Origin: a virus
Reading direction: 5' to 3' (one strand)
IMG/VR virus record: IMGVR_UViG_3300010392_001058
Span: 1-20,862 of that record
DNA length: 20,862 bases
The translations under genes and the position numbers were made by a program. Position 1 is the first letter of the stretch; the number at the start of each line of letters is the position of its first letter. Below, piece after piece: positions 1 through 8,208 of this stretch. The notes beneath the pieces were generated by a model, which saw nothing but the letters and a program-made list of their open reading frames with translations, did no database searches and had not been told where the DNA came from.

Positions 1-1205
1 ATATCACCTCTCATTGTAGGATCGTTTAGGTATTTCCAGTCAGACTTGTAGAAGTCATATCCTCTACGGAATCCTGTGAATCCTAAATTTAAAGCCATTT
101 CTTTATCATTATCAAAAAGACCATATGAAGTACCACCAGCTCCGTAAGAGTTTTGTGCTGCTAACATATCATCAATGTCAAATGAGAAATTTCTATTTAC
201 AAAAAGAACATTTTCTTCGATTGAACCTTGTCTGTCTAATCTCTGAATTACAGAATCAAAACCTGCTAGAGTAACTGGGTTACCACCACTCCATACGTTT
301 CCTCTGTTTTCAACTGCCCAGAAAATTCCATCAGATCCAGATTGGTTTGCAACTGATAAACCAACACCTGTATTTTGAATGAAATCTCCAGCACCAGAAG
401 CTGCGTCTGCTGGTACAGTTTCTACCATTGCTGTTTCTAAGTAATCTTCGAAACGCATTCTAGTTTCATGCTCTGATTTTAAATACCATAAGTATCCATT
501 TGCTCCATTTTCAGTTGTAACTTCAATCCAACCGATCTGAGCCATATCAGAACCATTTACTGTATACTGATCTTTAATAATAATAGGCTTGTTGTCAAAA
601 ATGAAATCTTGAGATTCGTTAGAACCAACCATTCCGTCTGTTCCTTTTGCGAATTCAGATCCATATATAAACATAGAAGCTGTTGTTCCTGCTCCTGCCC
701 ACGCTTGTCCTGTAGCCTCATAGTATCCAACTGTGAATACGTTTGGTGCTGCTGCTGTAGGTGCTACAGTAACTACTGCTTTATTATAAAGAGTCGTTCC
801 ATTTGTTTCAAGTGAAATCATAACCGTCTGACCAACTCTTATTGCTGCAAAACCATTTGCTGGTGCAGAAGATGCTGGTGGAGAAGGTGGATTTACTTGT
901 GCTAAAGGAATAGTCCATACTGCATTGTCAGCTCCTGCTGCTGCTGGAGTTGTCATTGCTGTATACTTACTATGTAATCTTCCTTGTTCTGCCCACTTTA
1001 TCAAATCTGAGTTAGTTGGCATCTCAGCTCCTACCATTCTTAAGAATGATGCAACTGATCTATTTCCATAACGCTCAAATTCTTTCTCATAAGTATCTGG
1101 TAGATACTGACTTAGAAAGTCAAAGTTTGTTATGTAGTTTGTTCTTGTGGCTACTTGCTGAGCACTTGGCTGCAAGTCAAAGCCAGGGACTGCTTGTACT
1201 GACAT
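1..1205 (-). CDS. Major capsid protein, HK97-fold type (C-terminus cut by window edge)
   Basis: Open frame from an ATG at 1205 to the left edge, 401 codons without a stop. This is probably the protein that forms the icosahedral shell. Visible features are a helical N-terminal part with the segment LIKWAEQGRLH (about residues 69-78), a Pro/Ala-rich linker (about 103-118), and a beta-rich stretch (about 119-182, starting AAIRVGQTVMI) that looks like an inserted domain. A mixed alpha/beta part follows, ending GFRRGYDFYKSDW at about 378-390. The call rests mainly on position: it directly follows a scaffold-like gene, downstream of terminase and portal, as capsid genes do. The composition (few Cys, many Ala/Gly/Thr) and a length above 400 aa fit. 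Nineteen bases separate it from the scaffold stop, and the leader is A/T-rich without Shine-Dalgarno. I see no short motif that proves the HK97 fold. Confidence 0.72.
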   Translation of the reverse strand, partial: MSVQAVPGFDLQPSAQQVATRTNYITNFDFLSQYLPDTYEKEFERYGNRSVASFLRMVGAEMPTNSDLIKWAEQGRLHSKYTAMTTPAAAGADNAVWTIPLAQVNPPSPPASSAPANGFAAIRVGQTVMISLETNGTTLYNKAVVTVAPTAAAPNVFTVGYYEATGQAWAGAGTTASMFIYGSEFAKGTDGMVGSNESQDFIFDNKPIIIKDQYTVNGSDMAQIGWIEVTTENGANGYLWYLKSEHETRMRFEDYLETAMVETVPADAASGAGDFIQNTGVGLSVANQSGSDGIFWAVENRGNVWSGGNPVTLAGFDSVIQRLDRQGSIEENVLFVNRNFSFDIDDMLAAQNSYGAGGTSYGLFDNDKEMALNLGFTGFRRGYDFYKSDWKYLNDPTMRGD

Positions 1206-1224
1206 AATTAATTGTTTTTAAAAT

Positions 1225-2358
1225 TTATACTCGTTTTATACTTCTAATTTTGAGTCCTCTTCCACTATCATTAGATTTTACTGCTCGTATGGTTCTACCG
1301 TCTTTTGTTACGCTTTGTTGTGCTTGTCTAATATCCATATTAATGTTTTTTGATTTTTTTGAAACATTGTCTACAGTATCAGAAACACCTTGGTCGTAAA
1401 AAAACTTCGCATACTTTTCTGGATTCATTGCCATAGATATTGCTTTATGGTAACCAGCTGCATCTATCATCAAACCATCTTTGTCCATAAATTTATTTAA
1501 AAATGTATTGACATCAGATTGCTTGTTTTTTAATTCAGCCGAATCTCCAGGCTTAAAAGTAAAATTCTTTTCCCCTACATTGAACTCAAAACCTTTGAAC
1601 TCATTGCTGAAAACCTCATCGGTTTTCTTGAGAAAATAATCGTATCTTTTTGCATTAGCCTCTTTTGCAGTATTAGATTCCTCGATGTAACTTTTATAAG
1701 CATTTAAACTTTCTTTGTCTGTGTCAGATAATCCACTCCCACTTGACTCAAGAGGAATTTTATATTTATCTTTCTGTTCATTGAAATATTTTTTGGCTTT
1801 CGCAAGTTCTCTTTTTTTAGCTAAATTTAATTTCTTAATAGTTTTTGGTTCGTCTATCTCTTCATCATAACCAAAGTTATCATCAATTAAATCTTGAATA
1901 TCAACAGCATCTAAACCTTCTTCAGTTGCATTATAATATTCAGCTAATAGTTGATCAGAGTCCATAGTACCAAAGTCTTTTTGTAATTTATAAAAGTCTT
2001 CAATACCACGCCCTGTTTCTTTTTTATACTCCATATATGCAGAAACATCTTCTGGTAACTCTATGTTTGCTTCTTTTTGAGCAAACAATTCGTCAACAGA
2101 TGATATTTCCTTATCATACCTGTTTTTAATATATTTAAGAACGTCTTCGTCATTTAACTCTGACGATGGAGTTGTTTCTGGTTCAACAACTTTTTCTTCA
2201 GCTGCTGGCGTTTCCTGATTTACAGGAATATTTATTTTTTCTGTTTCATCAACTTTTTCAACATTTTCAAACTTTTCTTCATGCTTTTCTAAAAGTTCTT
2301 TTTCAATTTGTTGTGTTGACTTTTCTTCTTTTGTAACTTCTTTTACTTTAATTTCCAT
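1225..2358 (-). CDS. Probable capsid scaffolding protein, 377 aa
   Basis: Probable internal scaffold that guides capsid assembly and is absent from mature heads. The first 75 residues or so are highly charged and low in complexity (Glu/Lys-rich, with PETTPSS), as in disordered scaffold N-termini. A long acidic helical middle follows, including an Asp/Glu-rich patch at about residues 145-170 (DLIDDNFGYDEEIDE). The C-terminus is basic (ends GLKIRSIKRV), the place where many scaffolds bind the capsid protein. There is no cysteine, signal peptide or membrane segment. It sits between portal/basic protein and capsid, the classic scaffold position. The ATG at 2358 follows a leader with the element TAACTTTG and an A-rich stretch, so it may be the first gene of a strongly expressed scaffold-capsid unit. 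No protease motif is visible. The call is by context and composition, not by a recognised domain. Confidence 0.58.
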   Translation of the reverse strand: MEIKVKEVTKEEKSTQQIEKELLEKHEEKFENVEKVDETEKINIPVNQETPAAEEKVVEPETTPSSELNDEDVLKYIKNRYDKEISSVDELFAQKEANIELPEDVSAYMEYKKETGRGIEDFYKLQKDFGTMDSDQLLAEYYNATEEGLDAVDIQDLIDDNFGYDEEIDEPKTIKKLNLAKKRELAKAKKYFNEQKDKYKIPLESSGSGLSDTDKESLNAYKSYIEESNTAKEANAKRYDYFLKKTDEVFSNEFKGFEFNVGEKNFTFKPGDSAELKNKQSDVNTFLNKFMDKDGLMIDAAGYHKAISMAMNPEKYAKFFYDQGVSDTVDNVSKKSKNINMDIRQAQQSVTKDGRTIRAVKSNDSGRGLKIRSIKRV

Positions 2359-2398
2359 TTTATTTAATTTTATTTATACAAAGTTAGTGTAATTTTAT
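2359..2398 (-). promoter_or_regulatory. Candidate promoter and leader for scaffold and capsid genes
   Basis: This 40-base gap between the basic protein and the scaffold contains TAACTTTG on the minus strand (2379-2386), a perfect match to the Bacteroidota -7 box TAnnTTTG. Twenty bases separate it from the scaffold ATG. The leader carries ATAAATAAAATTAAAT, a 16-base string also found in front of the 90-aa gene at 12842. No clear TTG-type -33 box lies about 19 bases upstream, which weakens the call. The A-rich leader would suit Bacteroidota translation initiation. Confidence 0.45.
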
Positions 2399-2707
2399 TT
2401 ACTTTTTTGAGCCTTTCTTTTTCATATTCCTGACTCTTTTTATTAATGCCATTTCTTTATCATATTTTTTTTTCATATTGACTACCTTACTCTTTTTATT
2501 CGTAGACTTTCCTAATCCTTGAGGTAATGGATCTAAAATTAAGCCAGCTAAAGTAGTTTTACGCTGAAAAGATAATCCTTTTTTAACAACTTCTTTTGCA
2601 ACAGGAACAACTTTTTTAACAACTTTTTTTGCAAGCTTAAATGCTGACTTTTTAGTCAGTCTAAATGCTTTTTGTGTTGCTCTTTTTTTTGCTGAATTTG
2701 TTGTCAT
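2399..2707 (-). CDS. Small lysine-rich basic protein, 102 aa, between portal and scaffold
   Basis: Unknown protein. By my count 28 of 102 residues are Lys and 5 are Arg, against only 4 acidic residues. The N-terminal 45 residues contain helical Lys-Lys-Val/Ala repeats (SAFKLAKKVVKKVV and similar), then a hydrophobic centre (TTLAGLILDPLPQGLG, about residues 52-67), then a second basic tail ending KKKGSKK. The composition resembles nucleic-acid-binding tails. The gene lies between portal and scaffold, so a DNA-binding or packaged internal head protein is the simplest inference. The start is placed at the ATG at 2707, just after the portal stop (TAA-T-ATG). A longer frame from 2743 would overlap the portal by 35 bases and breaks the coupling pattern seen at other junctions. 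Membrane activity of the amphipathic half is an alternative role. Confidence 0.6.
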   Translation of the reverse strand: MTTNSAKKRATQKAFRLTKKSAFKLAKKVVKKVVPVAKEVVKKGLSFQRKTTLAGLILDPLPQGLGKSTNKKSKVVNMKKKYDKEMALIKRVRNMKKKGSKK

Positions 2708-2708
2708 A

Positions 2709-5147
2709 TTATCTTGGGTCAAACTCGGCCATATCAAATCCATCTAAGCTGTCTTCATTAGACTCAAAAGTAATAGGTGGTAAATTGTTTTTTCTCTGAG
2801 TAATCATTTGAGACTGCTGAGTAGACTGTTGAGTAATTCTTTTATCTTTAGCCTTCTCTCTATTTTGTTCTCTATTGTTTATCTGCTGCTCCTCTCTTCC
2901 TTTTAATTGCATTTGGAATTGGAATTCAGTTAACATTAATTGTTCTTTTAATGCAGCCTCGTTTTTAAGCTTTTCTATTTCAAAACCAATCTCTGCTTGC
3001 TTAACCTGCATTTTAGATTGAGTCTCCATTTGAATTTTTTGCATTTGAATTTGAGCAGCTGCTTGTTGAGATTGCATATTATTTTGCTGTTGCATTTGCA
3101 TTTCAGTAGCTTTTTGCTGTTGTTCTTGTTTTTGTTTTTGCTTACGCTTTACTTTTAACAACTGATTAGCCATTTTGATATTTTTAATTTCTCTTATATC
3201 AATAGCATCCTCAAGGTCTATTCCTCCTTTTGATAAAGCCATTTGAATGTTTTGCTCTAACATTGCTTTTTGTTCTGCATCTGGTGACATTTCAATAAAT
3301 ATACCAAAGTCATATAGGTATAAGTTTTTAATGTCTTCTAATAATCCCAAATTATATTTACCTATTTGCATTGCAAACTCATCAGCAAAATCAGAATACT
3401 CTAATACATCAGCCGTTCTTATTGATAATGCTTCGGCTAGTGTTTGTGTTAAAAACAAACTACCTTCTAAAATATGTCTTGTTGCAGTATTAGAATTTAG
3501 TGCAGCTAATTTTTGCACACCTACTAAAGAGTAAGCATCAGGCGTAGAGCCATCTCTTGCCTCATTTAATCCAGTAACCTGTCTAATCATATCTAAATAA
3601 TGATTATAATTACCTATTAACATTTGCATTTTTTGAGAACCACTAGATGAGGTTAGCTGTGTAATAGGAACTCTTGCTTGATTAAAGTCTCCATCTTGAG
3701 TATAACTTCTACCAACAACGCTACCAGTTTGGAAATATAACCTTAAAGCATCAGATGGATCATATGCATTTCCAGTTCCCAAATCTACTTCATTCATTCC
3801 GTCTGCATCTATATACACGCCATCTGGCACAACCTTAGAAATAACCTGTTGTAGTTTTAAATGAGTTAACTGTATTAGGTCAGCAAAAGGTATCATCCGT
3901 CTAACTAATGACTCTATGTTTCCCTTGTACATTCTTGGTGCTGTTGCTACATAATTAGGCATTGCATATTGACTTGCAGATTGCGGTCTAACCATATTTT
4001 TAGCCATCTCCCATTTAAGTATAATATTTGTTCCCATCACCATAACACCCTCATACCATACATCAATTCTTTTTTCTACTCTTTCAAATTTACCTTCCTC
4101 CATCATTTCTTGTGGTGGATTAAATTGATCATCTTTAGGAACCGTAGTATAATTACCTTCCGAAGTTTGTTTCTTTTTATAAACAAAACTTTCTGTTGAT
4201 TTGTAATTAAAATACAAAAGAGTACAAGTGTCTCTATAGAACATACTGTTTTCGTACATCTGAGCTACATTGTAATAGTCATACCATGATTGACTATACT
4301 TAGAAATTTCTTTCATATCCTCCTGAGTTAAATCAGGATTTATTTTTAAAACTTCTGTTATAGGTATTGTCTTAACTTCTCCCCAGTAAAAACAATCTTT
4401 AAAGTATGGGTCTTCAGTATAGCTATAAACAACATTTGCTGGGTCTACATATTTTACTTTAATACCATCGCCTAACTGAAACTCGTGTTTTACCATAGAC
4501 ACACCCAAAGTCATTAAGTCCATGTCACATCTTTTACGAGTCTGGTCATAATGATTTTCTTCTAACATTGTGTTAATAGCAATTTCATTTGCCATCTCTA
4601 CAGCTGGCTTGTAATTCATTTGCATATAAAGCTCCATCTCTAAATCACTTTCTGGCAGCTCGTCAGGATTAACCTGAAACACATCCATTCCAAAATCTTG
4701 TTCTATCTGTTTAAATAAAGGTTTTGCTATAACATTTGTTTCAACCATTTGCTGAAACTTACCTCTTTTTTCTGATGACATTGCATCTTGTGCATATGTT
4801 TTTATTGTAAATAATCTATCACTCATACCGTTTACAACGATATCTACAAACTTAGGGATAATAGGTACTGGCGTCCAGTCAAGATTTAAATATGATAAAT
4901 CTCCATCTACAGCTAATTCGTTTTTATATTTTGCAATTGACTGTTCTCCTCTAGCATATAATCTTAATCTATTAAACTCTAACCACTGACTGTAAAACCT
5001 ACATTGATTCACTCCTTCTTTTCTAAACCACTCGTATTGAATAGCCTGACCTACTTGTAACCCAAACTCTTTAGTTTTTTTTTCTGAATCAGGTGCAAAT
5101 TGATCGGGAAATGATGCTGATTTTATGTCAATAGTTACGTTATCCAT
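2709..5147 (-). CDS. Portal protein, 812 aa, with long Gln-rich C-terminal coiled coil
   Basis: Forms the dodecameric ring at one capsid vertex through which DNA is packed. It directly follows the large terminase with a TAATG junction, the usual partner order. Features typical of portals are a helical N-terminal half with YLNLDWTPVPIIPKFVDIVV (about residues 86-105), a central beta-rich part, and the segment TGLNEARDG (525-533) before a long helical region, like the TGI/TGL-containing stretch ahead of the portal stem and crown. From about residue 667 the chain becomes Lys/Gln/Met-rich coiled coil (19 Gln in the first 50 residues), probably an extended crown or barrel inside the head, and it ends in an acidic tail (EDSLDGFDMAEFDPR). 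At 812 aa it is longer than the usual 450-700 aa. Long portals of this kind are known in crAss-like and other podovirus-like phages. The gene looks intact. Confidence 0.8.
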   Translation of the reverse strand: MDNVTIDIKSASFPDQFAPDSEKKTKEFGLQVGQAIQYEWFRKEGVNQCRFYSQWLEFNRLRLYARGEQSIAKYKNELAVDGDLSYLNLDWTPVPIIPKFVDIVVNGMSDRLFTIKTYAQDAMSSEKRGKFQQMVETNVIAKPLFKQIEQDFGMDVFQVNPDELPESDLEMELYMQMNYKPAVEMANEIAINTMLEENHYDQTRKRCDMDLMTLGVSMVKHEFQLGDGIKVKYVDPANVVYSYTEDPYFKDCFYWGEVKTIPITEVLKINPDLTQEDMKEISKYSQSWYDYYNVAQMYENSMFYRDTCTLLYFNYKSTESFVYKKKQTSEGNYTTVPKDDQFNPPQEMMEEGKFERVEKRIDVWYEGVMVMGTNIILKWEMAKNMVRPQSASQYAMPNYVATAPRMYKGNIESLVRRMIPFADLIQLTHLKLQQVISKVVPDGVYIDADGMNEVDLGTGNAYDPSDALRLYFQTGSVVGRSYTQDGDFNQARVPITQLTSSSGSQKMQMLIGNYNHYLDMIRQVTGLNEARDGSTPDAYSLVGVQKLAALNSNTATRHILEGSLFLTQTLAEALSIRTADVLEYSDFADEFAMQIGKYNLGLLEDIKNLYLYDFGIFIEMSPDAEQKAMLEQNIQMALSKGGIDLEDAIDIREIKNIKMANQLLKVKRKQKQKQEQQQKATEMQMQQQNNMQSQQAAAQIQMQKIQMETQSKMQVKQAEIGFEIEKLKNEAALKEQLMLTEFQFQMQLKGREEQQINNREQNREKAKDKRITQQSTQQSQMITQRKNNLPPITFESNEDSLDGFDMAEFDPR

Positions 5148-7393
5148 TATCTTATTATTTGACTCAAGGAATTCTTGTTGTTATATCGTGCAAAGTTAAT
5201 ACTTATTTTTGATTTTTGTTTAGATGGTGTGTATAAGTGCTTCTGATTAGCCATGATAGCTAAACCAGAACTAATAGCAGCATCAAACTTTGTTCTTTTG
5301 CTAATATCAAACTTTGCCCAGTCTATTAAAGTTTTTTGAAATGGCATATCTCCTATGGTTTCAGAATCTCTGTAATGACCTTCAAAATCAAAACCTATAT
5401 ACTTTTCTATATAAGATTCAATTGCAGCCGCATGAGATTGCTTTACGTCTTCTGAAGTGTTAGGTATACCGCCTAACTCTCTTTCTGTTTTTGATAATTT
5501 GTTAAATCTTTTATCTGGTCTATTCATACTATAACCTCTATATCCTCTGTTTTTAAAATGATACAATAATCTTGGCTTGTTGTTTTCACACAATATAGGC
5601 ATTCCATAAAAAACACAAGCCATTAAAACTTCTTCAAAAAATATTTCAGCCGTTTGTGGTCTGGCTATGTATTCTAAAAAAAATGTATTAGAAGGAGCGT
5701 CATCCATATTAAACTTTGTTAATCCATGCAAGGCTCCATTAGAACCTTTACCAACAACTACTCCAGAAATATCATAAGAGTCACAACCAAAAGATCCTAG
5801 GTGCTCGTTGGCTGGATGCTTAATACCATTACGAACAATTACTCTATTTTGTAAAGCGACTCCTGGAGTCCAAGATACTAAAAATCTACCACTTTTGTTT
5901 GGGCTAAAAATTACCTTAGTATCCTTTACACCATCTTTCCAAGAAAAAGATCCTCGAGTAATATGTTGACCTAACATTAATGAATCATTATAATCAATTT
6001 GTTGGTAAATTTTTGTTAAATTAAACAGTGATTGTTTAGACTCATCTCTAAAGGCATGAGATTCAGTTCGTGGAAATTGTCTGTAAAATTCATTTAATGC
6101 ATCAGGATCATTTGACAAAGATGATACCTCGTTCTCCCAATAATTTATAGCACCAGTTGTAATGTCTTCTCCATCAATACCAACAACAGGTTTGTCAGGA
6201 GAATGTAAAACAGGCATTCCATACTTATCTATATACCCTTCAAAATTCCACTCCATTGGAATAAATAAATTATACAATCCTGACTTAGTTTGTCCGTTCT
6301 GATTTCTTTTACCACCATCTGAGTCTTCAAACAATTTTTTAAAATTTTCACCACCTTTATCTAATGCGTTTGAAGTAGACCCCATCATACATTTCCCAAT
6401 AACCTTACTACCAAGTCTCAAACAAGTTTTAGTAACCCTCCAATTATTTAAGATGTTTTCAGGCCTTTCCCACTTACCACTTTCATCATGTAATAAGTAT
6501 TGCAACTTTTCACCATCATAAGAGTTGTCTGATGTATTCTTCCAATCTATTGTTGTGTCTAATCCGTCAAGCTCCTCAATACCAATATCATACATATTTT
6601 TTTTAGTTATCTTAGACGCAGGAACTCTATAAGCTAATTCTGTTTTTGGCTTGTCCATACCATCTTGTATGGGTTTAAAAAAGAACGGATAGTTATTCGA
6701 TATTGGAACTACTTTATCAGTAAACATTTTTTTAGCATCGGCTCCTGTTTTAGATAGTATACCAATACGAGCATCTCTTGTTATTGTTGCCTGATTAACT
6801 CCTTCAGAAGAACTCATAAATGAAAATCCTGACCGTCTTATTTTTAAATAACACATTCCAAAACTTCTTTTGTCTGCTTTACAGGCTTCCCAGAATAAAT
6901 AAAAAATCCTGTTTGCTTCTCTAAAGTCTGGATTACCAACATCAATCTTAGTCCACTGTAAATACATATAATGCGTTCCTGTAATGTAAGTAGGTATTCC
7001 GTTATTTTTAAACCAATGCCCTTGCTCTCTTTTATCAAATTCGCTTTCTATATAGTCAACCCACTCTGATTTAAAGTGTGGAGGTGCTTCGTGCCACTGG
7101 AAAATAGTTTGTATTCTTTTTAATATCTTAGGTATTAGAGTTACCTCCCAAGTTTGATCTTCTTTTTTTTCTTTATCATTAATAAATTTTACAGGAGCCT
7201 TAGGTAGTCCTATTTTAATATTACTAACTTCATAAACCTCGCCAAGAGTTCCATCTTTTGAAATAATAATTACATCGTATTTTTCGTTATATCCATACAA
7301 CCATGTTTTTGCTCTGTTTTTATTAGCAATAACATTTTTAGGTATGTAGTTTTTTAATACCCTGTAAATACTATTTTGATCTTGATTCTGCAA
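5147..7393 (-). CDS. Terminase large subunit (packaging ATPase and nuclease), 748 aa
   Basis: DNA-packaging motor. The N-terminal ATPase has a Walker A-like LKIRRSGFSF (183-192), a Walker B YLLHDE (299-304, Asp303/Glu304) and a coupling motif GSTSN (338-342). The segment RQFPRTESHAF (438-448), common in terminases, precedes the C-terminal RNase-H-like nuclease, whose acidic residues are probably Asp538 (GCDSYD), Glu603 (LCENN) and Asp704 (KFDAA). The Walker A lacks the usual Lys before Ser/Thr; the tandem Arg186-Arg187 may replace it, as in other divergent terminases. The start is unusual: between the upstream in-frame stop and residue 143 there is no ATG, and the first usable start is TTG at 7393, overlapping the 91-aa gene by 23 bases. 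The portal starts in a TAATG overlap with its stop. At 748 aa it is longer than most large terminases. The gene looks intact. Confidence 0.93.
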   Translation of the reverse strand: MQNQDQNSIYRVLKNYIPKNVIANKNRAKTWLYGYNEKYDVIIISKDGTLGEVYEVSNIKIGLPKAPVKFINDKEKKEDQTWEVTLIPKILKRIQTIFQWHEAPPHFKSEWVDYIESEFDKREQGHWFKNNGIPTYITGTHYMYLQWTKIDVGNPDFREANRIFYLFWEACKADKRSFGMCYLKIRRSGFSFMSSSEGVNQATITRDARIGILSKTGADAKKMFTDKVVPISNNYPFFFKPIQDGMDKPKTELAYRVPASKITKKNMYDIGIEELDGLDTTIDWKNTSDNSYDGEKLQYLLHDESGKWERPENILNNWRVTKTCLRLGSKVIGKCMMGSTSNALDKGGENFKKLFEDSDGGKRNQNGQTKSGLYNLFIPMEWNFEGYIDKYGMPVLHSPDKPVVGIDGEDITTGAINYWENEVSSLSNDPDALNEFYRQFPRTESHAFRDESKQSLFNLTKIYQQIDYNDSLMLGQHITRGSFSWKDGVKDTKVIFSPNKSGRFLVSWTPGVALQNRVIVRNGIKHPANEHLGSFGCDSYDISGVVVGKGSNGALHGLTKFNMDDAPSNTFFLEYIARPQTAEIFFEEVLMACVFYGMPILCENNKPRLLYHFKNRGYRGYSMNRPDKRFNKLSKTERELGGIPNTSEDVKQSHAAAIESYIEKYIGFDFEGHYRDSETIGDMPFQKTLIDWAKFDISKRTKFDAAISSGLAIMANQKHLYTPSKQKSKISINFARYNNKNSLSQIIR

Positions 7394-7646
7394 ATCCTTT
7401 AGGTGTTGTGTTTTTTGTTTCTGTTGTTATTCCTTCAAGTAGGTTTCTTTCTTCTTCTATTTTTTTTACTATTTCAAATGCATCCATAATACAAAGTTTT
7501 TTAGTGGCAGCTGCATTTTTTAATCTATCAGCGGCTAATTCATCCTCGGCATCAAACTTAATAATATCTTCTTTAGCCACCTTAACTAATTGTTTTACAG
7601 CCTTTTCCCCAGCTTCTATTATTTGTAACTTTAATTCTTTATTCAT
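7371..7646 (-). CDS. Small helical protein upstream of terminase, 91 aa; possible small terminase subunit
   Basis: Unrecognised protein, predicted mostly helical. The N-terminal part is Lys/Glu-rich (LQIIEAGEKAVKQLVKVAKEDIIKF, given here in pieces: residues 7-16 LQIIEAGEKA and 17-31), followed by ADRLKNAAATKKLCIMDAF (about 39-57) and a second charged helix, then a polar tail rich in Thr and Ser. It overlaps the co-chaperonin-like gene by 8 bases and the terminase start by 23 bases, so translation of the three is probably coupled. The position just before the large terminase and the small helical fold make a small terminase subunit possible, but I see no helix-turn-helix motif that would confirm this. 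Another packaging or head-assembly factor is equally possible. It is well supported as a gene by its place in a gapless operon. Confidence 0.75.
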   Translation of the reverse strand: MNKELKLQIIEAGEKAVKQLVKVAKEDIIKFDAEDELAADRLKNAAATKKLCIMDAFEIVKKIEEERNLLEGITTETKNTTPKGFAESRSK

Positions 7647-8208
7647 TTAGTATAGTTGTTAAATTATTAGTAAACATTCGATAAAGCAATTCACCATCTA
7701 CAGTAAATTCATATTCGCTTTCAGGTTGATATACAACTACATCTCCAACTGAAAAGCCTAAAGATATTAATTCTTCGTTGATATATTTTATAGTTCCTTG
7801 TAGCCTTTCATATTTAGCACCCTTTTCTAAAAATGCTTTTTTTGCTAATAGAGGTTTTATAAAACAATACTTGCCATGAGACTTCCACCCATCTTTATTT
7901 TTAAATAAAAAAAACTGATCGTGCTCTACAAAAAACAAGTTGTCTTTAAAAAAACTTCTACCGCTTTTACGTCTACCATACATATCATTATAAAACTTAA
8001 ATACATTATGATGAACTAAAAGAGTATCACCTTTTTGCACTTCACCCTTATAATTTAAAGGTAATTCTTTTACTATTCCAAATCTATTTGATGCTTTATG
8101 GTCTTCTTCAGATACGCTAGTTATAAACTGTGTGTCACCAAATTCTTTTATATTATCATATCTCCTGTTGTTTACAGGCTCTACAATAAACGAGTGCACC
8201 GACCTCAT
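7639..8208 (-). CDS. GroES-like co-chaperonin with two Cpn10-type domains, 189 aa
   Basis: Probable phage co-chaperonin that would cap host GroEL during folding of a phage protein such as the capsid protein. Two halves each read like a GroES barrel. The first (about 1-103) has FIVEP near the start, then FGIVKELP (43-50), VQKGDTLLVHHNVF (57-70) and a closing strand DQFFLFK. The second (about 114-189) has CFIKPL, LQGTIKYI, then SVGDVVVYQP (153-162) and a Cpn10-like ending with VDGELLYRM and a hydrophobic last strand. GroES itself is about 97 aa, so 189 aa fits two copies. The mobile loop that binds GroEL would be about 15-42 in the first half. A frame from 8265 adds 19 residues, but the ATG at 8208 forms a TAATG junction with the 74-aa gene and gives a GroES-like N-terminus, so I prefer it. 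The similarity is by eye. Confidence 0.68.
   Translation of the reverse strand: MRSVHSFIVEPVNNRRYDNIKEFGDTQFITSVSEEDHKASNRFGIVKELPLNYKGEVQKGDTLLVHHNVFKFYNDMYGRRKSGRSFFKDNLFFVEHDQFFLFKNKDGWKSHGKYCFIKPLLAKKAFLEKGAKYERLQGTIKYINEELISLGFSVGDVVVYQPESEYEFTVDGELLYRMFTNNLTTILNE

Noticed and set aside
609-1207. Two plus-strand frames of 68 and 63 codons
   Set aside because: Both lie opposite the continuous capsid reading frame; Cys-rich or Leu-rich artefacts.
2399-2743. Longer start (114 aa) for the basic protein
   Set aside because: It overlaps the portal end by 35 bases, and the extra residues (MDLIWPSLTQDN) are unlike the rest. The ATG at 2707 follows the portal stop by one base.
5191-5198. TAACTTTG box inside the end of the terminase, 43 bases before the portal ATG
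   Set aside because: It encodes conserved-looking terminase residues, has no intergenic space and no -33 partner. Several such matches are expected by chance in AT-rich coding DNA.
7408-7650. Plus-strand open frame of 80 codons with hydrophobic product
   Set aside because: Exactly antisense to the 91-aa gene; the hydrophobic look comes from reversing Lys/Glu-rich codons.
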